64,000 bases of DNA from Marchantia polymorpha subsp. ruderalis (Eukaryota > Streptophyta > Marchantiopsida > Marchantiales > Marchantiaceae). The translations under genes and the position numbers were made by a program. The stretch is taken from the NCBI GenBank assembly GCA_037833965.1, contig AP031355.1, positions 27,429,501 through 27,493,500 on the forward strand, read 5' to 3'. The notes under the pieces were generated by a model. That model was not told where the DNA came from. It worked only from the letters and a program-made list of their open reading frames with translations, and ran no database searches. Position 1 is the first letter of the stretch, and each line of letters opens with the position of its first letter. This document shows positions 12,587 through 24,407 of the stretch, in pieces.

Positions 12587-14118
12587 CTCGATAAGCTAAG
12601 CGATCATACAACGCCTAATAGCAATTGTCAATTTGTGCCCAAAAAGGTCTGTACACCAAAAAGAATCTTGAGGCTGACATGATACAAACAATCTTCCGGA
12701 CTGGAGGAAGTACACTTTCAAGTACTGTCTTAACCTTTCTACCTCTGCACATTTCAAGCTTCTATGTTTAGTGAATGCAAATATGTCAATCTAATTTGTC
12801 TATCTGTCAGGTTGAGGTTGAGTGCTCCTCACCAGCATACTACTGAGCCAAGTGAAAAGTAAACGTGAATAGCACAATAGGCGTTTAGATACCGAATGCA
12901 GTATGTGGATGATTGTTAAAGAACATACAGAATCAATCTACTTCTAAGTGGAGAAAGGTTTGTTCGTTGACTGCTCTTGCATATTCAGAGGTATAACTTG
13001 CAGTTGATGCTCATCTGTATGAAAGCCAACCAAGTGTTTGCACAAAGGTTTGTTTGGTGATTTCATCGCTAGGAGAGTGAATTGGTGCAAGTGAATTTGC
13101 AGCTGACGTCGTGTGTGACGATCTTCGTGCCATGCTGAACAGTCTCGTCAATATAATAGCGCTCTCTGATTCGAATACTTGTTGAAACCGAGCAAATCTC
13201 AGCTTTCACTTGATGCAATAAGCGGACCCAAACACATCATATTTTTTTCACTAGAACGTATGAAGAGGCAGTACAGTCCTATTTTGGCGCTCGGTACTCA
13301 CTGGATGCGAATGGGCATCAATCGATCAGCGCGCATCAGATGTACACATGACCATCACATGTTTGCTCTCTTGTCTTTTGCTAAGTTTCGTCGAGGATTT
13401 TGAAATAGCTTGAAAGTTGAAGCAGTAAGAAAGCGGGATACACCTTCCGACTGTTGCACATTCCGGTGGCACCCATGTCATTGTAGAGTACAAGGCCGAC
13501 CGCGAGTTGACCTCGATGGTCTCAGACGAAGAATTTATGCGCCGTTCAATCAGTAAAGTTATAGGTCACTGAGAGCACTACATTTGCTTGAGTGCACTTG
13601 GCGTTGGTTGGCACAGCATGAAGAGAGTCAGAAGGGCAGTTACACTATCCACCGTCGAATATAATCTATAAATCATTCAATCTATAGAGGCTTTTGATAT
13701 TGAGGGCCTTTTGATTTTTCCTTAACAACTACTTACAGAAGGAACAACACGAGATTCGCCGAGCATGTACAAGCTCTTCAACAGGTAACCTGCTTGTGTG
13801 AGGGTCAAGTTAAGGTCCAGCTTCGTGCTCTTTAAAGGCCTTTTACATTCAAGCGGAAAATTTCGAGGGAAGGAGATAATGTCCCTGGTGACGAAAAGGG
13901 TCAACAGTAAACGTCGAGTGTAGACTATACGAGGATGCGCATGTTTTGAAGTCCGGAATTCGGTCTGCAGTGGCACCAGTGCAGCGGGTTTTCTATGGGG
14001 TCGTATTGAGGGCGACGATCTCGTCTCCGAGGAGTCCTCCCGCGTCGCCCATGCAAGCCAAGCCAACCATCGTCCCAAATATACAATAGTTTCTGTTAGG
14101 ATTTGATCCAGTGCATTC

Positions 14119-14631
14119 ATGCCGCACATTCGAGCTCTGGGATCTCGACCGGCTCTTCACGACGTGCATGGATTTCGGAGGGGCCGTCTGGCGGGTGCGT
14201 GTGGCGAGTCCATCTCTCTCATGTCGTGTGACCATCGAAAGGACCCTGCGATAACGACAGGAGGAGTGTGGCATGTCGACAGGTCACATGCAGGGCAACC
14301 TCAAACGAGGCGCATCACAAGATGCAGACGAGGAGTCCGACTCATGGCGATGAGCAGTGGAGGCTCACGGAATAGTGGAGATTCGGAGCGAGAGCCGGTT
14401 GCTGGAGCCTGGAAGCCAGGAGCAGCAGCTGCAGCTGCAGCATCAGTATACAGAGGCCACGGCCACAGTGCCAACGAACATCAAGTCCTCGAGACGAGAC
14501 CTGCAATTACGGCCAGTGTAAGACGGACCCACGACTGCAGTCAAATCAGAGTACTGCGAGAGCACATGAAGGTTCATGTTCCACGACCCACAACTTGTAC
14601 CCAGCAATCGGTCGTCTCCTCCGGTTTCTGA
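14119..14631 (+). CDS. Doubtful 170-codon open frame
   Basis: An ATG-initiated frame of 170 codons lies in locally GC-rich DNA. The product would be rich in Arg, Ser, His and Ala, including a run of eight alanines from a GCA/GCT-rich tract, and has no recognisable domain, signal peptide or membrane segment. High GC lengthens chance frames, and an overlapping minus-strand frame also exists. I list it only because it starts with ATG and is the longest plus-strand frame between the tRNA-Glu gene and the NB-ARC gene apart from the 176-codon frame at 11402. Confidence 0.12.
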   Translation: MPHIRALGSRPALHDVHGFRRGRLAGACGESISLMSCDHRKDPAITTGGVWHVDRSHAGQPQTRRITRCRRGVRLMAMSSGGSRNSGDSEREPVAGAWKPGAAAAAAASVYRGHGHSANEHQVLETRPAITASVRRTHDCSQIRVLREHMKVHVPRPTTCTQQSVVSSGF

Positions 14632-16091
14632 ACATGAGCCTGCTATATTCTACTCATTTCGCCAGCTCCTCGTATGGACCCGGGGCAATACAAGCCTGGA
14701 TGAGCGGCAGGGCTAACAGTGACGAGAGCACTAAAGCGGTAAGACCCTGAGCTGAATCCGCGGTTTCTCCCTGGCCTGTAAGCCGGCCGGGGAAGATCTC
14801 CATGGCTCTGGTGGCCTTGCTCTGGCCTTTCACAGCAGGTCCGTGCCTTATTCTGCTGTAAATGCCGCAGGCGATCACAGGCAGAGCTTGCTGCCTCCTT
14901 ATGTGACCGATTTTCTGCTACTCGTGAGAAGCGTGGATCCTGTTCAGCTTAAAACAGGCCTGGACATCTGACTTCATCATGGTGCGATGTATGCGCTCGC
15001 TATCACAACTCGAATCACAGGAAAATGCAGCGAACGCGCAGATGTTTGTGCCGAGGGGTATCTGGAAAATTATCTGAGTAGAATCTGATGGACAGAGGCG
15101 TCATCGGTTGACGTAAGCTCTGGGAGGTGTCTCGGAGTCTGAGAACTGTGCGGGCCTCGGACGCAGTTGACATCTCGGGAATTTTGACTTATCTAGTTCC
15201 GGGGTCGAATTGCGAATGCCGATCGGGTCAAATGGGTTGATGCTGGGTTGATCGGCGAGCAAGGTTTCCGGGATAGGGCAGTCCATCCATAAAACTCTAC
15301 AGAATTAGCGCACGTGTGGTGCTCGAGTGCAAGGCAAAAATAAACCCCGCATTAGCGACGGACGAGATGTGCAGAAGGAGCATGATTTTCATCCGAGTAC
15401 GAACCAATGAAGCAAAACGCTGACGTTCCAACTGGAATCTCGGCGAACAAGGTTGTCATGTGGGCCACCGATAGTGTTACGGACAATCTCCCCTTGAGCC
15501 GGGCTCGCACGAGGGCTCGCTTCAACAATATTGATTTGACAGCTCCACCGCACTGCGATTGATGTCCGCGGGTCTGAAGTACTATGTCAAACACGAAAGC
15601 ACTACTCGACTCGACTCTTGCGGTTCCGAGCGCATAGAATCTCTCGGCCCTGTAGGAGGAGCTTGGGGTTCGAGAAAAGTTTATGCCTTTAGTACACAAT
15701 AAGCCGTCGACGTCGCTTATGTCAGCGTTTCGCTAGAGAAGACAGGACGAGCAGGAAGAGTGTCTAGGACGAGAGTTAGAGACATAGATCTAGTTAACTA
15801 ATTGAACCAATCTCAGAAGATTTGAATAGGAAGAGGAAGAGGCCGTCCTCTTTATGTAAGATACGGATTCGAAAGAGTGCTTGTTCAGGAGAAGAAGAAA
15901 GAGAGATGCATTGTAGACGTAGTATTCAGATCTCTCAGTTGAATTCTGGGAGCTAGTCGGATGATAGATCCAGGAAATCGGTTCAGCGGAAGAAGGATCT
16001 AGGAAGATCTGGTTCCATAGGCTTTCGTCTGAAGCAGGATCGAGGGTGCGCCTGGGCCCAGTTTTGTTCAGGTTCGAAGCAGGCGAACAAA

Positions 16092-19000
16092 ATGGTGCTT
16101 TCCCAGGCAATTCAAGCCGGAGGCTCGATCATTCAGTCGGTGACGGCCATCCAGACCATGGGGAACAACAGGTACAACGCATCGGATGAGTGGGATGACT
16201 TCGGCGTGCAGATTGAGAGACTCCACCACGAGTACAGCATGTGGATGGCCAAGATGTCGAAACAGGGAATAATCTCCGAGGAGGTCGGATTGCAATTGGT
16301 GGCTAAGCTCAACAGGGCGCTCAGCTTGTTCCAGGCCGAGGAAACGAAGCTCAGGAACATGGAGAACCGATCGTGGTTCGGGCGCATCTACTGCTTCCAC
16401 TTCAGAGCCGTCGTCTTCCCGTCCAGATTATCACAGACGCTGAAGGATGTGATCGACGCCTTCGCGGATCTCCCACTGCTGTCGCTCAGAGAAGAGATAG
16501 GAATGGGAAAGGAAGTTGGAAGCTTGAGAATCAGCTCGCTGGTCAAGAGGCCTCTCCTCCCACCGCTGCTCCCGCTCGTGGAATCCAAGTACGTGCCCTT
16601 CCGAATTTCCGAGTCTGCAATCTACCAGGCTCTGGAGAATCCGGCCGGACCGAGAGTGATTCTGCTGCACGGCGGCCCGGGGAGAGGCAAGTCGACTCTC
16701 GCCAAGGCCATTGCGCTGCACTACGCGAATCAAACGTCGTCCACGGGCCGGACGTTCGATCATGTGGCCATTCTGCAGTGCGGACCCAGGATGCTGTCGC
16801 AGAACACGCAGATGGAGCTGCTGCGGAGCCTGGGCGGGCGAGGGTCGGACGTAGAGGAAATAGCTAGCACCACGCCGAATGTGCTGAGGACGCGCATGAA
16901 AAGTAGAACCATCCTGGTCATTCTGGACGACGTGTGGCTGCTAGAGCCGCTGCAACAGGTTGTAGAACTCGGAGGGGATCGCGTAAAGTACTTGGTCACG
17001 TCCCAGAAGGCTACGCTTCTGCAGAATGCCATGCCCGTGGAGATTCAGTCCGTCGAGCTCGAGGACGCTCGTAGAATCCTCGCCCTCCACGTTCCGGGCC
17101 TCTTGGATGGCCAAATTCCCAAACATTTGCAGGTTCGTTGACTAATCCCGGGTTCGGAGCATTTGAGAGTGCTAGCATAGCAGACGACAGAAATCCGCAC
17201 ATTCGAAGAAAGAATTAGATCGTCGTGATCAGGAGCTCGATGTCAAGCTTGCGCAAAGTCCGGACTTTTCGAGGTTCCTTTGTTTTGCGATTGTGCTTTG
17301 CAAGCTTGTTGGGTCTTGAGGTTGCTGCTGCACTGAGTCTCGTAGAATTGTGACAGGGGATGGGATGGGATGTGCAAATGCAAATGCAAATCCGGTTCGG
17401 AATTGAACGTGCATGTGAGTGAGCTCAGTTCCGCCATCACTTGATTGCAGGATGTTAGTGACAGCATGATCAAACAGACTGATAACAATCCACTAGCACT
17501 TGCCAGCTTGGCGATGACGATTCACAGAACTAGAGCCGATGATATCGACGAGTGGCAGAACACAGCCAAAGCGCATTTCGATCTCCTGAAACTGGATGAC
17601 ATGAATAGAGCCCCTGTGTTCGACGGCACGAGGCCCAAGAGCTTCTGGGCGACCATGAAATTGGTGCGCCAGTCGTTGCCCGCAGATGCCCAAGAGCTGC
17701 TCACGCTGAGCTCCGTTCTGGAAAGCCCGTCCACGCCCGAGGCGGTGGTGAAGCTCCTGTATGGATGGCACTGCCGCAAGCGCGGAGGCAACCTGTACAT
17801 GTTCACCAGGTGGAGAAGCGAGCTGGAGGACAATGGGTCCATGCTCCGAGTCGAGAACAAGATCATCATCCAGAGCAAGTCGGGCGATTCGTCCTTCTCG
17901 CAGAAGACATGGTCCCTGCACAGTCTGCAGAAGAGCTTCGTGCGCAGCGAGATGAGGGCAGAGGTGGAGAAGCTGCTGGATTCTTTCTTCGGCTCGGCCA
18001 ACAATCAAGCGGTCGTGGTCGACATTGGAGATGACAACAGCATGACTCGGGCGGTCGAGGACATCGATTCCGACGAGGAGTTCGACGCAGAACAGGATGA
18101 GCCTGCCAACTCCGAGAATGGGGACTCGGACATCAGTGACAGCGAGAGCGTGGCTGACGACTCTGACGAGACAGGTGAGGAGGCCGACGACTCGGAGGGC
18201 GTGGTCGGTGATCCTGAGGAGATTGACGTCGCCATGGACGATCAGGAGAAGATGGTCTTATTCCTGTGCGCGCTATATATGGACGATGATTTCTCCAGGA
18301 GGGCAGTCGAAAGGCTGCGGATTGCCGGATCGATTTTCAAGATTAGAGTTAGGAGGAGCGCGATTGAGCCGATTCTGCAGCTGCTTCCGGAGCACGACGA
18401 TGAATCTGATCAGGCACGCGTTCAGAGGCAGTTCGTCCAGAAGGTAATCAATCGGCCATCAAAATGGCTTGTCAGCTTCCGGTGATTGGAAATGTATTGC
18501 TTGAATTGATCGAGTCTATACTTTCCGTTCTCGCTCCTGAATCTCGGAGGTTGAATGCACCTCTTTTCTCGAATCTGCAGGTGTTTCTGACTTATCTGAC
18601 CTCCGGTGAGCTGAATGACGAGGGCCTGGCCCATTTGCTCTGGAAAGCAGGGCCCTCGGTGGCGCTGGTCGCTACATACGTCCTTCAGAGCATCGCCTCT
18701 TTAGCGGTCTATGAGGAGGGCAAAATCCTGCTCAGTACAAAGACCAAGAACGTCATGGCGGCTGTGGCAGCATTCCTGGAGGAAGGGGTGGATGACGATG
18801 TCCAAAACCAGGTCCTCCAGACGCTGACCACTCTTGCCATCTACAAGGAGAATCACGAGTCCATAATTTCTGCATCTCCTCATGTGTTGGAAAAGCTGGT
18901 GGGCTTTCTTGCAGAGACCACTCCTCCCGAAAGGCAGATGACGGTCTGTGTCATTCTGGCCAATTTGACCCAGGGCGAGGATAATCCGGTCGGAAGTAAG

Positions 19001-22000
19001 ATCCCCGTGGGATGCGTGAAAGAGCTAGTGCGGCTGTTGTTCAAGAAGCAAAGCCAGCTTCATGCTCTGCTGCCTCTGATTAACATGGCTGGAAGCGATG
19101 TGGAGGTTGCCGAGACGATCCTGGAGTTTCCCGGAGTCGTGAGAGAGGTGGTCAGCATGCTTTCGAACAACGACCCTCGCGTGCAGGAGCACGCTGCCAA
19201 AGCTCTGGCGATGTTCGGAAGAAACAGCGTCGATAACAGGCAGAAGGTATTCCAGCAATCTCCCTCCTGCGTGTCGGAGCTGCTGAAGCTCATCACCAGC
19301 GACAAGGTCCACGCCGTGCAAGTGCAGGCCCTGCTCGCTTTGAACGAGATGGAGAATGGAAGGACGATCATCACCGGGACTCCCAAATGCTTGGCAGAGT
19401 TGCTGAAGCTGCTGTCCGCACTGATGGAGCAAGTGGAGGATGTTCAGGTCCGCGCTCTCGAGGCTTTGGCCCAACAAGCGTTGGCGGACGAGAAGACCTC
19501 CAACACGATCTTGATGTCCCCGGGAGCCATCAGTGATCTGGTCACTCTGCTCTCCAAGAGTGACATTCCGAATGTTCAGTCGGAAGCAGCGAGAACGCTG
19601 GCCTTCTTAGCCCGACGGAGCGTGGAGAATGGCAAGACCATTCTCATGGAAGCTCCGGGATGCATCAGAGACCTCTTGAATCTGCTGTCGAAGAAGCACA
19701 GCTCCAAGACTCAGGTGCAACTGCGAGCAGCCGAGGCTTTAGGCGACTTGGCTTACAAGAATGTGGAAGCCTCCCGCGAGATTCTGGAGACTCCAGGAGC
19801 GGTGAGGAAAATAGGTAGGTTACTAACCAGCGAATATCCTGGTGTCCATAGTGAAGCAGCAAGAGCGCTGGGTATTTTGGCCGATAGCAGTGAGGAGCAT
19901 GGCAAGTTAATAATCATGGAATGTCCAAAACTGCTAACTGAACTTCTGAAGCTCATTTCCAGTACGCATGAACCCGATGTACAAGTCCGAGCAGTAACAG
20001 CTCTAGGTAATTTAGCGTACGAAGATCCGGAGATATCGAGGACAATTCTTGAATCTCCGGGTGCCATCGAGGGATTAGTCAGTCTTCTTTCGAAGAAAGA
20101 GGCTCCGGATGTCCAAGAGGAAGCAGCTAGAACTGTTGCCAATCTGAGCTCGGAAAGCGTGGACAATAGCAATCTGATCATCAGCCAGTCACCGTGGTGC
20201 ATAAGAGAACTGGTGAAACTTCTCTCCAGCGACTACAGCGCCGGAGTCAGATGTCGAGCAGTCGAGGCCTTAGCTGAGCTGTCTACTGAAAATGAAGACA
20301 TTGCGAAGGATATCCTCGAATGTCCAGGAGCTGTGTGGCAGCTCAGCAAGCTTCTCTCCGCTGATGAGACAGCTGACAATCAGTATCAAGCCGCCAGAGT
20401 CTTGGCAAATCTCGTCTGCGAGAGCGCCGAGAACGTGAAGAAAATCGTTCTGGATTCTCCCGAGTGTGTCACAGATCTGGTGGGGCTGATGACCAAAGAT
20501 CACAGCTCTGATGTTCTCTACCAAGCTGCTGGGGCTCTGGGCCAGCTGGCTCTCGTAAGCTTGGAGATCGCCAGCAAGATTCTGGAGTACCGCACGTTCA
20601 TCAAAGACTTGGTCCGGCTGCTCTCGGACGACGAGAGAATCGATGTGCAGCTCCAGGCGACGGAGGTGCTGAGCATCCTCGCGACCAGTAGCGTGGAGAA
20701 CAGGAAGATCATCCTCCAGAAGTCACCGGAGTGTGTACCAGAAGTGGTGAGGCTGCTAGTTTCGACCAATGCTGATGTCCAGTATGGAGCGGTGCACCTG
20801 CTCGCTTGCCTAGCTCATGAAAACGAGGAGAATGCCAAGGAGATTCTCAAGCACCCTGAAGCTGTCAGAGACGTGGTCTCTCTCCTGTCCAACGACGACA
20901 ACCCCGACGTTCAAGAGGAAGCCATCAAGACCTTGGCCTTTTTGGCCGGGAGCAATCCGGCCAATGCCAAGCTCATGGTTCTGGAGACTCCCGAGTTCGT
21001 CTCGGAACTGGTGAGGCTGATTTCCAAAGACCGTAGCTCCGATCTTCTGTACCAAGCAGGGGAAGCTCTGGCCGAGCTGGCTCTCGGGAGCTTGGAGGTC
21101 GCCACGAAAGTCCTGGAGTTCCCGGGCGTTGTCAAAGAGCTCACCTGGCTCCTCTCCAACCACGACAGGGTTGAAGTCCAGCTGCAGGCGGCGGTGTTTC
21201 TGAGCATCCTAGCTTCCAGCAGCGTGGAGAATGGCAAGACAATCTTGGTCCAATGTCCCGAGTGCGTGACGGAGGTGTTGAAGCTGATTTCCGAGAGGCA
21301 GGATGTGCAGTACGGATCGGTGCATCTCTTGGCTTGTTTGGCTTTCGAGAATGTGGACAATTCGAAAGAGATTCTGGGGTCGCCAGGAGCAGTCGAAGAG
21401 CTCGTCAGGCTACTGTCCCACGATGAAAATCCCGATGTCCAAGAGGAAGCTGCGAGGACTCTGGCTTTCTTGGCCGACAGCGACGCGGAGCACGGGGCTA
21501 TGATTCTGGCAGAATGTCCCGACTGCATAATCGAACTGGTGAGGCTCCTCTCGACCGACGAGCACTGTCCCGAAGTTCAGCTCCGAGCAGTGGAGGTTCT
21601 CACAGCTCTGGGCTCGGGAAATATAGAGATCTCTGGCGTGATTCTCGACACTCCGGGAGCTCTCAAGGGTCTCGTGGGGCTGCTCGCGAAGTCGAACGAT
21701 GAGAATTGGAAGGTGCAGGAGGCGGCGGCCACAGCTGTGGCGTATATCGGAAGTGATAGCGTCGAGCATGGCAAGACGATTTTCAGGCGCTCTCCGGAAT
21801 GCGTGGGCGAGCTGGTCAGGCTGATGTCCAGCGACCACGACGCTCGAGTCCAACGGAGAGCAGCCGAGGCTCTGGCAGAGCTGGCCACTGTGAGTCAAGA
21901 AACGTCGAAGAAGATTTTGGAAACTTCCGAAGCCGTGAGTCGGTTGGTGACGCTGCTCGCCCACGATGAGAGTCCTGAAGTGCAGGAGGAGGCAGCTCGA

Positions 22001-23137
22001 GCTCTGGCGAATCTCGCTTCCGAGAATGTAGACAACGGAGATATGATCGTTCTCATCTGCCCGGAATGTATCGAAGAATTGGTGAGACTGACATCGATGG
22101 ATCACTCCGCCGATGTGCAGCAACGAGCAGCGGAGGCTTTGGCCAATTTGGCCTTCAGCAACGAGGAGATTTCGAACAAGATCGTGGACTGTCTCGGAGC
22201 AGTGAAGGATCTGGTCAATCTCCTCTCGACCTCGAAGAACCAGCTCGTCCAAGAGGCTGCAGCCAGAGCGCTGCGCAACCTGACTTCCGTGGAAGACGTG
22301 AGGTCCGGCATGGCTTCGGCGGTCGGCGACGAAGCCATGGATGCTCTGGTGGCCGTGCTGAGCCGCAAGGGAAACCTGTCCTCGAAAGCTCGCTACGCCG
22401 GAGTGGTGGCTCTGACGCTCATGGATCCGAAGAAAGGCGATGCGGTGACGCTGGACACGAAGATCGTGGCCAAAGCCCGAGGGTGCGCCAAGAAGATGCT
22501 CGGGCTGTTCGCCGAGGCGCTCGTGGACTTCGATTCCACTCTCCGCTGGGACCCCAAAGACGACTCCGTCTATTCGTAAGTGACCAACATTCATGCAACT
22601 CGATTGCCGCGCAGATGATTGTGTGAATTCTCGAGATGGGGTGAAGCTAGAGAGAGAGAGGAAGAGAGTGTCTGTTTCTAACGATCTGGGCCAGTCGGCA
22701 GAGGCAGAGGCCAGCTCTGCTCCTTCAATGGTTTGACGTGTTGACATGATTGATCGTTTGACATGGGCAGCGAACGAATGTATGTGAAGGCAATGCTTCA
22801 GGACTACGAAGGGGCACTGTCAGATGCCAACAAGGCCCTCCAACTGGATCCGTACTATCCATTCTACCTGCAGGAAAGGGGAGTTCTGAAGATCAAGATG
22901 GGCGATCTGAAGGGAGCGCTGGCGGATCTGAACAAGGGCGACGGCGACGACTACAAGACTCTGAAGCACCGGGGGTATGTCAAGTATCTGTTGAAGGATG
23001 AGCAAGGGGCTCGCAACGATGCTGTAAGAGCACTACGCATCAAATCCTCCTCTGCTAGTAGCGCTGAGCCTGTTTGCATACCCAACGACTCGTTGTCATG
23101 CACCACTGTAAAATACCTTGACTTCGAGCTATCATAA
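16092..23137 (+). CDS. NB-ARC - Armadillo repeat - TPR protein
   Basis: Four exons, 16092-17132, 17451-18443, 18581-22575 and 22771-23137, join in phase (0, 0, 2) through GT-AG introns to give 2131 residues. The ATG has a good context (AAAATGG). Residues 1-160 are mostly helical. The NB-ARC module shows a P-loop GGPGRGKST (194-202), Walker B TILVILDDVW (273-282), an RNBS-B-like YLVTSQ (300-305), a GLPL-like NNPLAL (359-364) and LHS (503-505) where NLRs usually have MHD. Residues 549-612 are very rich in Asp and Glu. About 29 Armadillo-type units of 41-45 residues fill roughly 700-1980, followed by about three TPR units and a Ser-rich tail. No LRR, TIR or kinase domain is present. Known of the family: NB-ARC proteins are nucleotide-driven switches, many of them immune receptors. 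I infer a STAND-type sensor or regulator, with the ARM array as ligand- or partner-binding scaffold. The stop overlaps an AATAAA. Confidence 0.88.
18660..22470 (+). repeat. Array of about 29 Armadillo-repeat units
   Basis: Almost the whole third exon encodes tandem units of 41-45 residues with the pattern 'PECV-ELVRLLS ... DVQ-RAAEALA-LA'. Two unit types alternate: one continues 'S-ENGK-I', the other 'N-EIS--IL--PGAV'. The real period is therefore a pair of about 86 residues (258 bp). The first four and the last unit are diverged, as caps usually are. The array is contained in one intron-free exon of about 4 kb, which fits growth by unequal recombination. Confidence 0.85.
20510..21569 (+). 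repeat. Recent duplication of four ARM units
   Basis: Within the array, a four-unit block at 20510-21040 (177 codons) is followed directly by a closely matching block at 21041-21569. Shared features seen nowhere else in the array include LLYQA/VLYQA, an SILA-SSVEN phrase, and the unusual unit VQYG-VHLLACLA, which occurs exactly once in each copy. The DNA copies are still clearly alignable by eye. The residues covered are about 1322-1498 and 1499-1675. Confidence 0.85.
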
Positions 23138-23141
23138 TAAA
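23136..23141 (+). terminator. Poly(A) signal-like AATAAA
   Basis: AATAAA overlaps the last two bases of the TAA stop codon of the NB-ARC-ARM gene. If used, the 3' untranslated region would be very short, with cleavage around 23155-23175. The hexamer is common by chance in this AT-rich flank. Confidence 0.35.
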
Positions 23142-24128
23142 CGAACAAACTTAATTGAGAAAGAGGTGTCTGAATTGTGATGATGAACATCAATCCTGAG
23201 GTTCGGAAGAGGATATGATCTCCATAACCCACAGACTTGTCGTCAAGTTCGGAGATCATCTGCTCTCCCGGACACCTTCCACATCGTGCATACTAAGCGG
23301 TCTTCTTCAGTTGATCCACAACCTTTGCTAGAGTTGCACACAGGTTTCGGATGTGCCTCACAATGGTGAATGCAACTGCGGTTTTTTCTCCCAAGATCTG
23401 AGGCCGACTTTACACTGTCGAAGACATCAGACAGACGCTACGCTACGCACACACTTAGTCGGTGCTAGAATCGTCACAATGGATCTGCGTCTTGTGGCCA
23501 ATCATGGATGGCTTGGCTCACACTAGAAGCAGAACACAGTTTGGGTTGCAAATCCCCAACCCACTCTCGGCTGGTTTGGATAGGCTACCGGATGATTCTC
23601 GTCACGGTTTCATCTGGATATGGTCTCATGAAAATTTGGAATCGAGTGAAAGTTAGGGCCCAATTTGATGACTTCTCGTAACGTTTTGGATTGGCTCTGG
23701 AGGCTTGCAGTGTAAATTGGGCTTCGATAGATTTTGAAGAGCATAATCTGAACTTCACATTATGGTCGAACATGGTTTCCTTGGAGGTGTTGTTAGCGTA
23801 GTTAGAGTAGGATCAGGTACAGTAAGTAGCCAGGTGAGGAGTAGGAATTTAGAAATTTAGAATCAGGATTTAGGTCTTAGGTTTTAGGATCAGGTGTAGT
23901 AAGACAACTTCCTTTCTAGGGGGCCGAAAAGTCTCGCTTGTAAGCACAATTCTGGTGCTTTGCTGTCACTTTTTGTACGCTCTGTATCCCAGGGTGCATC
24001 TTCTGCGCCTTCGAGGATGATGAATTCTTCTTTGCGGCCGATACTATCTTGGCATTAACATCACCACACCGCTGCTTCACTCTCTCTACTGTGACGGACT
24101 TTTGTTAAACGCAACGGGACTGTTTTGA
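23142..24128. other. Intergenic region downstream of the ARM gene
   Basis: No gene-like frame is present. Between about 23815 and 23905 there is a degenerate run of TTAGG/TTTAG-like words in both phases, too irregular to call telomeric. I see nothing else. Confidence 0.4.
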
Positions 24129-24407
24129 ATGGCGCCTTATCTCCCTTCTGGCTGGACTCGATTCGCCGAAGCTCCAACAGTTACGATGAAATTTCTCGAG
24201 CTGGTTCTCCACACGCTTATTCTAGAATTCGGTGCAGAGCAGGACCGAAGGACACCTGCGAGGCTGCTCATGACTCGACTGCAGGGGCAAGTGCAAAACT
24301 GGTGGCAAAACGAGCAACGAACATATCGAAGGGCCCCCAATATGAAGCATATAAAGATCCACCAAAGCAGCACTCTTTATGATTTTAGATCATCGATTCG
24401 AAGATGA
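24129..24407 (+). CDS. Possible retroelement gag fragment
   Basis: An ATG frame of 92 codons contains ARLLMTRLQGQVQNWW followed by QNEQR. This resembles the 'L-G-A--WW' segment of Ty3/gypsy-type gag proteins, where a leucine-rich helix precedes a double tryptophan. No zinc knuckle, protease or polymerase follows, and downstream DNA is AT-rich and non-coding, so at best it is a short stranded remnant. The assignment rests on one motif and could be coincidence. Confidence 0.2.
   Translation: MAPYLPSGWTRFAEAPTVTMKFLELVLHTLILEFGAEQDRRTPARLLMTRLQGQVQNWWQNEQRTYRRAPNMKHIKIHQSSTLYDFRSSIRR

Larger units (their letters stand above)
10321..16091. other. Gene-free upstream region of the NB-ARC gene
   Basis: Composition is near 45-50% GC, and many short overlapping frames occur on both strands, none clearly coding. 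Two weak candidates are listed separately (a signal-peptide-like frame at 11449 and a 170-codon frame at 14119), as is a perfect palindrome at 12553. The last few hundred bases before 16092 must contain the promoter and leader of the NB-ARC-ARM gene, but I could not pick a reliable TATA box. Confidence 0.4.

Noticed and set aside
16373..18447. Many other frames of 60-170 codons on both strands across the NB-ARC exons
   Set aside because: They overlap the in-phase, motif-bearing exons and have no independent splice or homology support.
21410..22747. 445-codon open frame on the minus strand
   Set aside because: It lies wholly opposite the ARM-repeat exon. Repetitive, GC-biased codons of the real frame keep the antisense frame free of stops; its own translation is His/Gln-rich and repetitive in step with the ARM units.
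23815..23910. Run of TTAGG/TTTAG-like words suggesting interstitial telomere repeat
   Set aside because: The words are irregular and never form consecutive TTTAGGG units.
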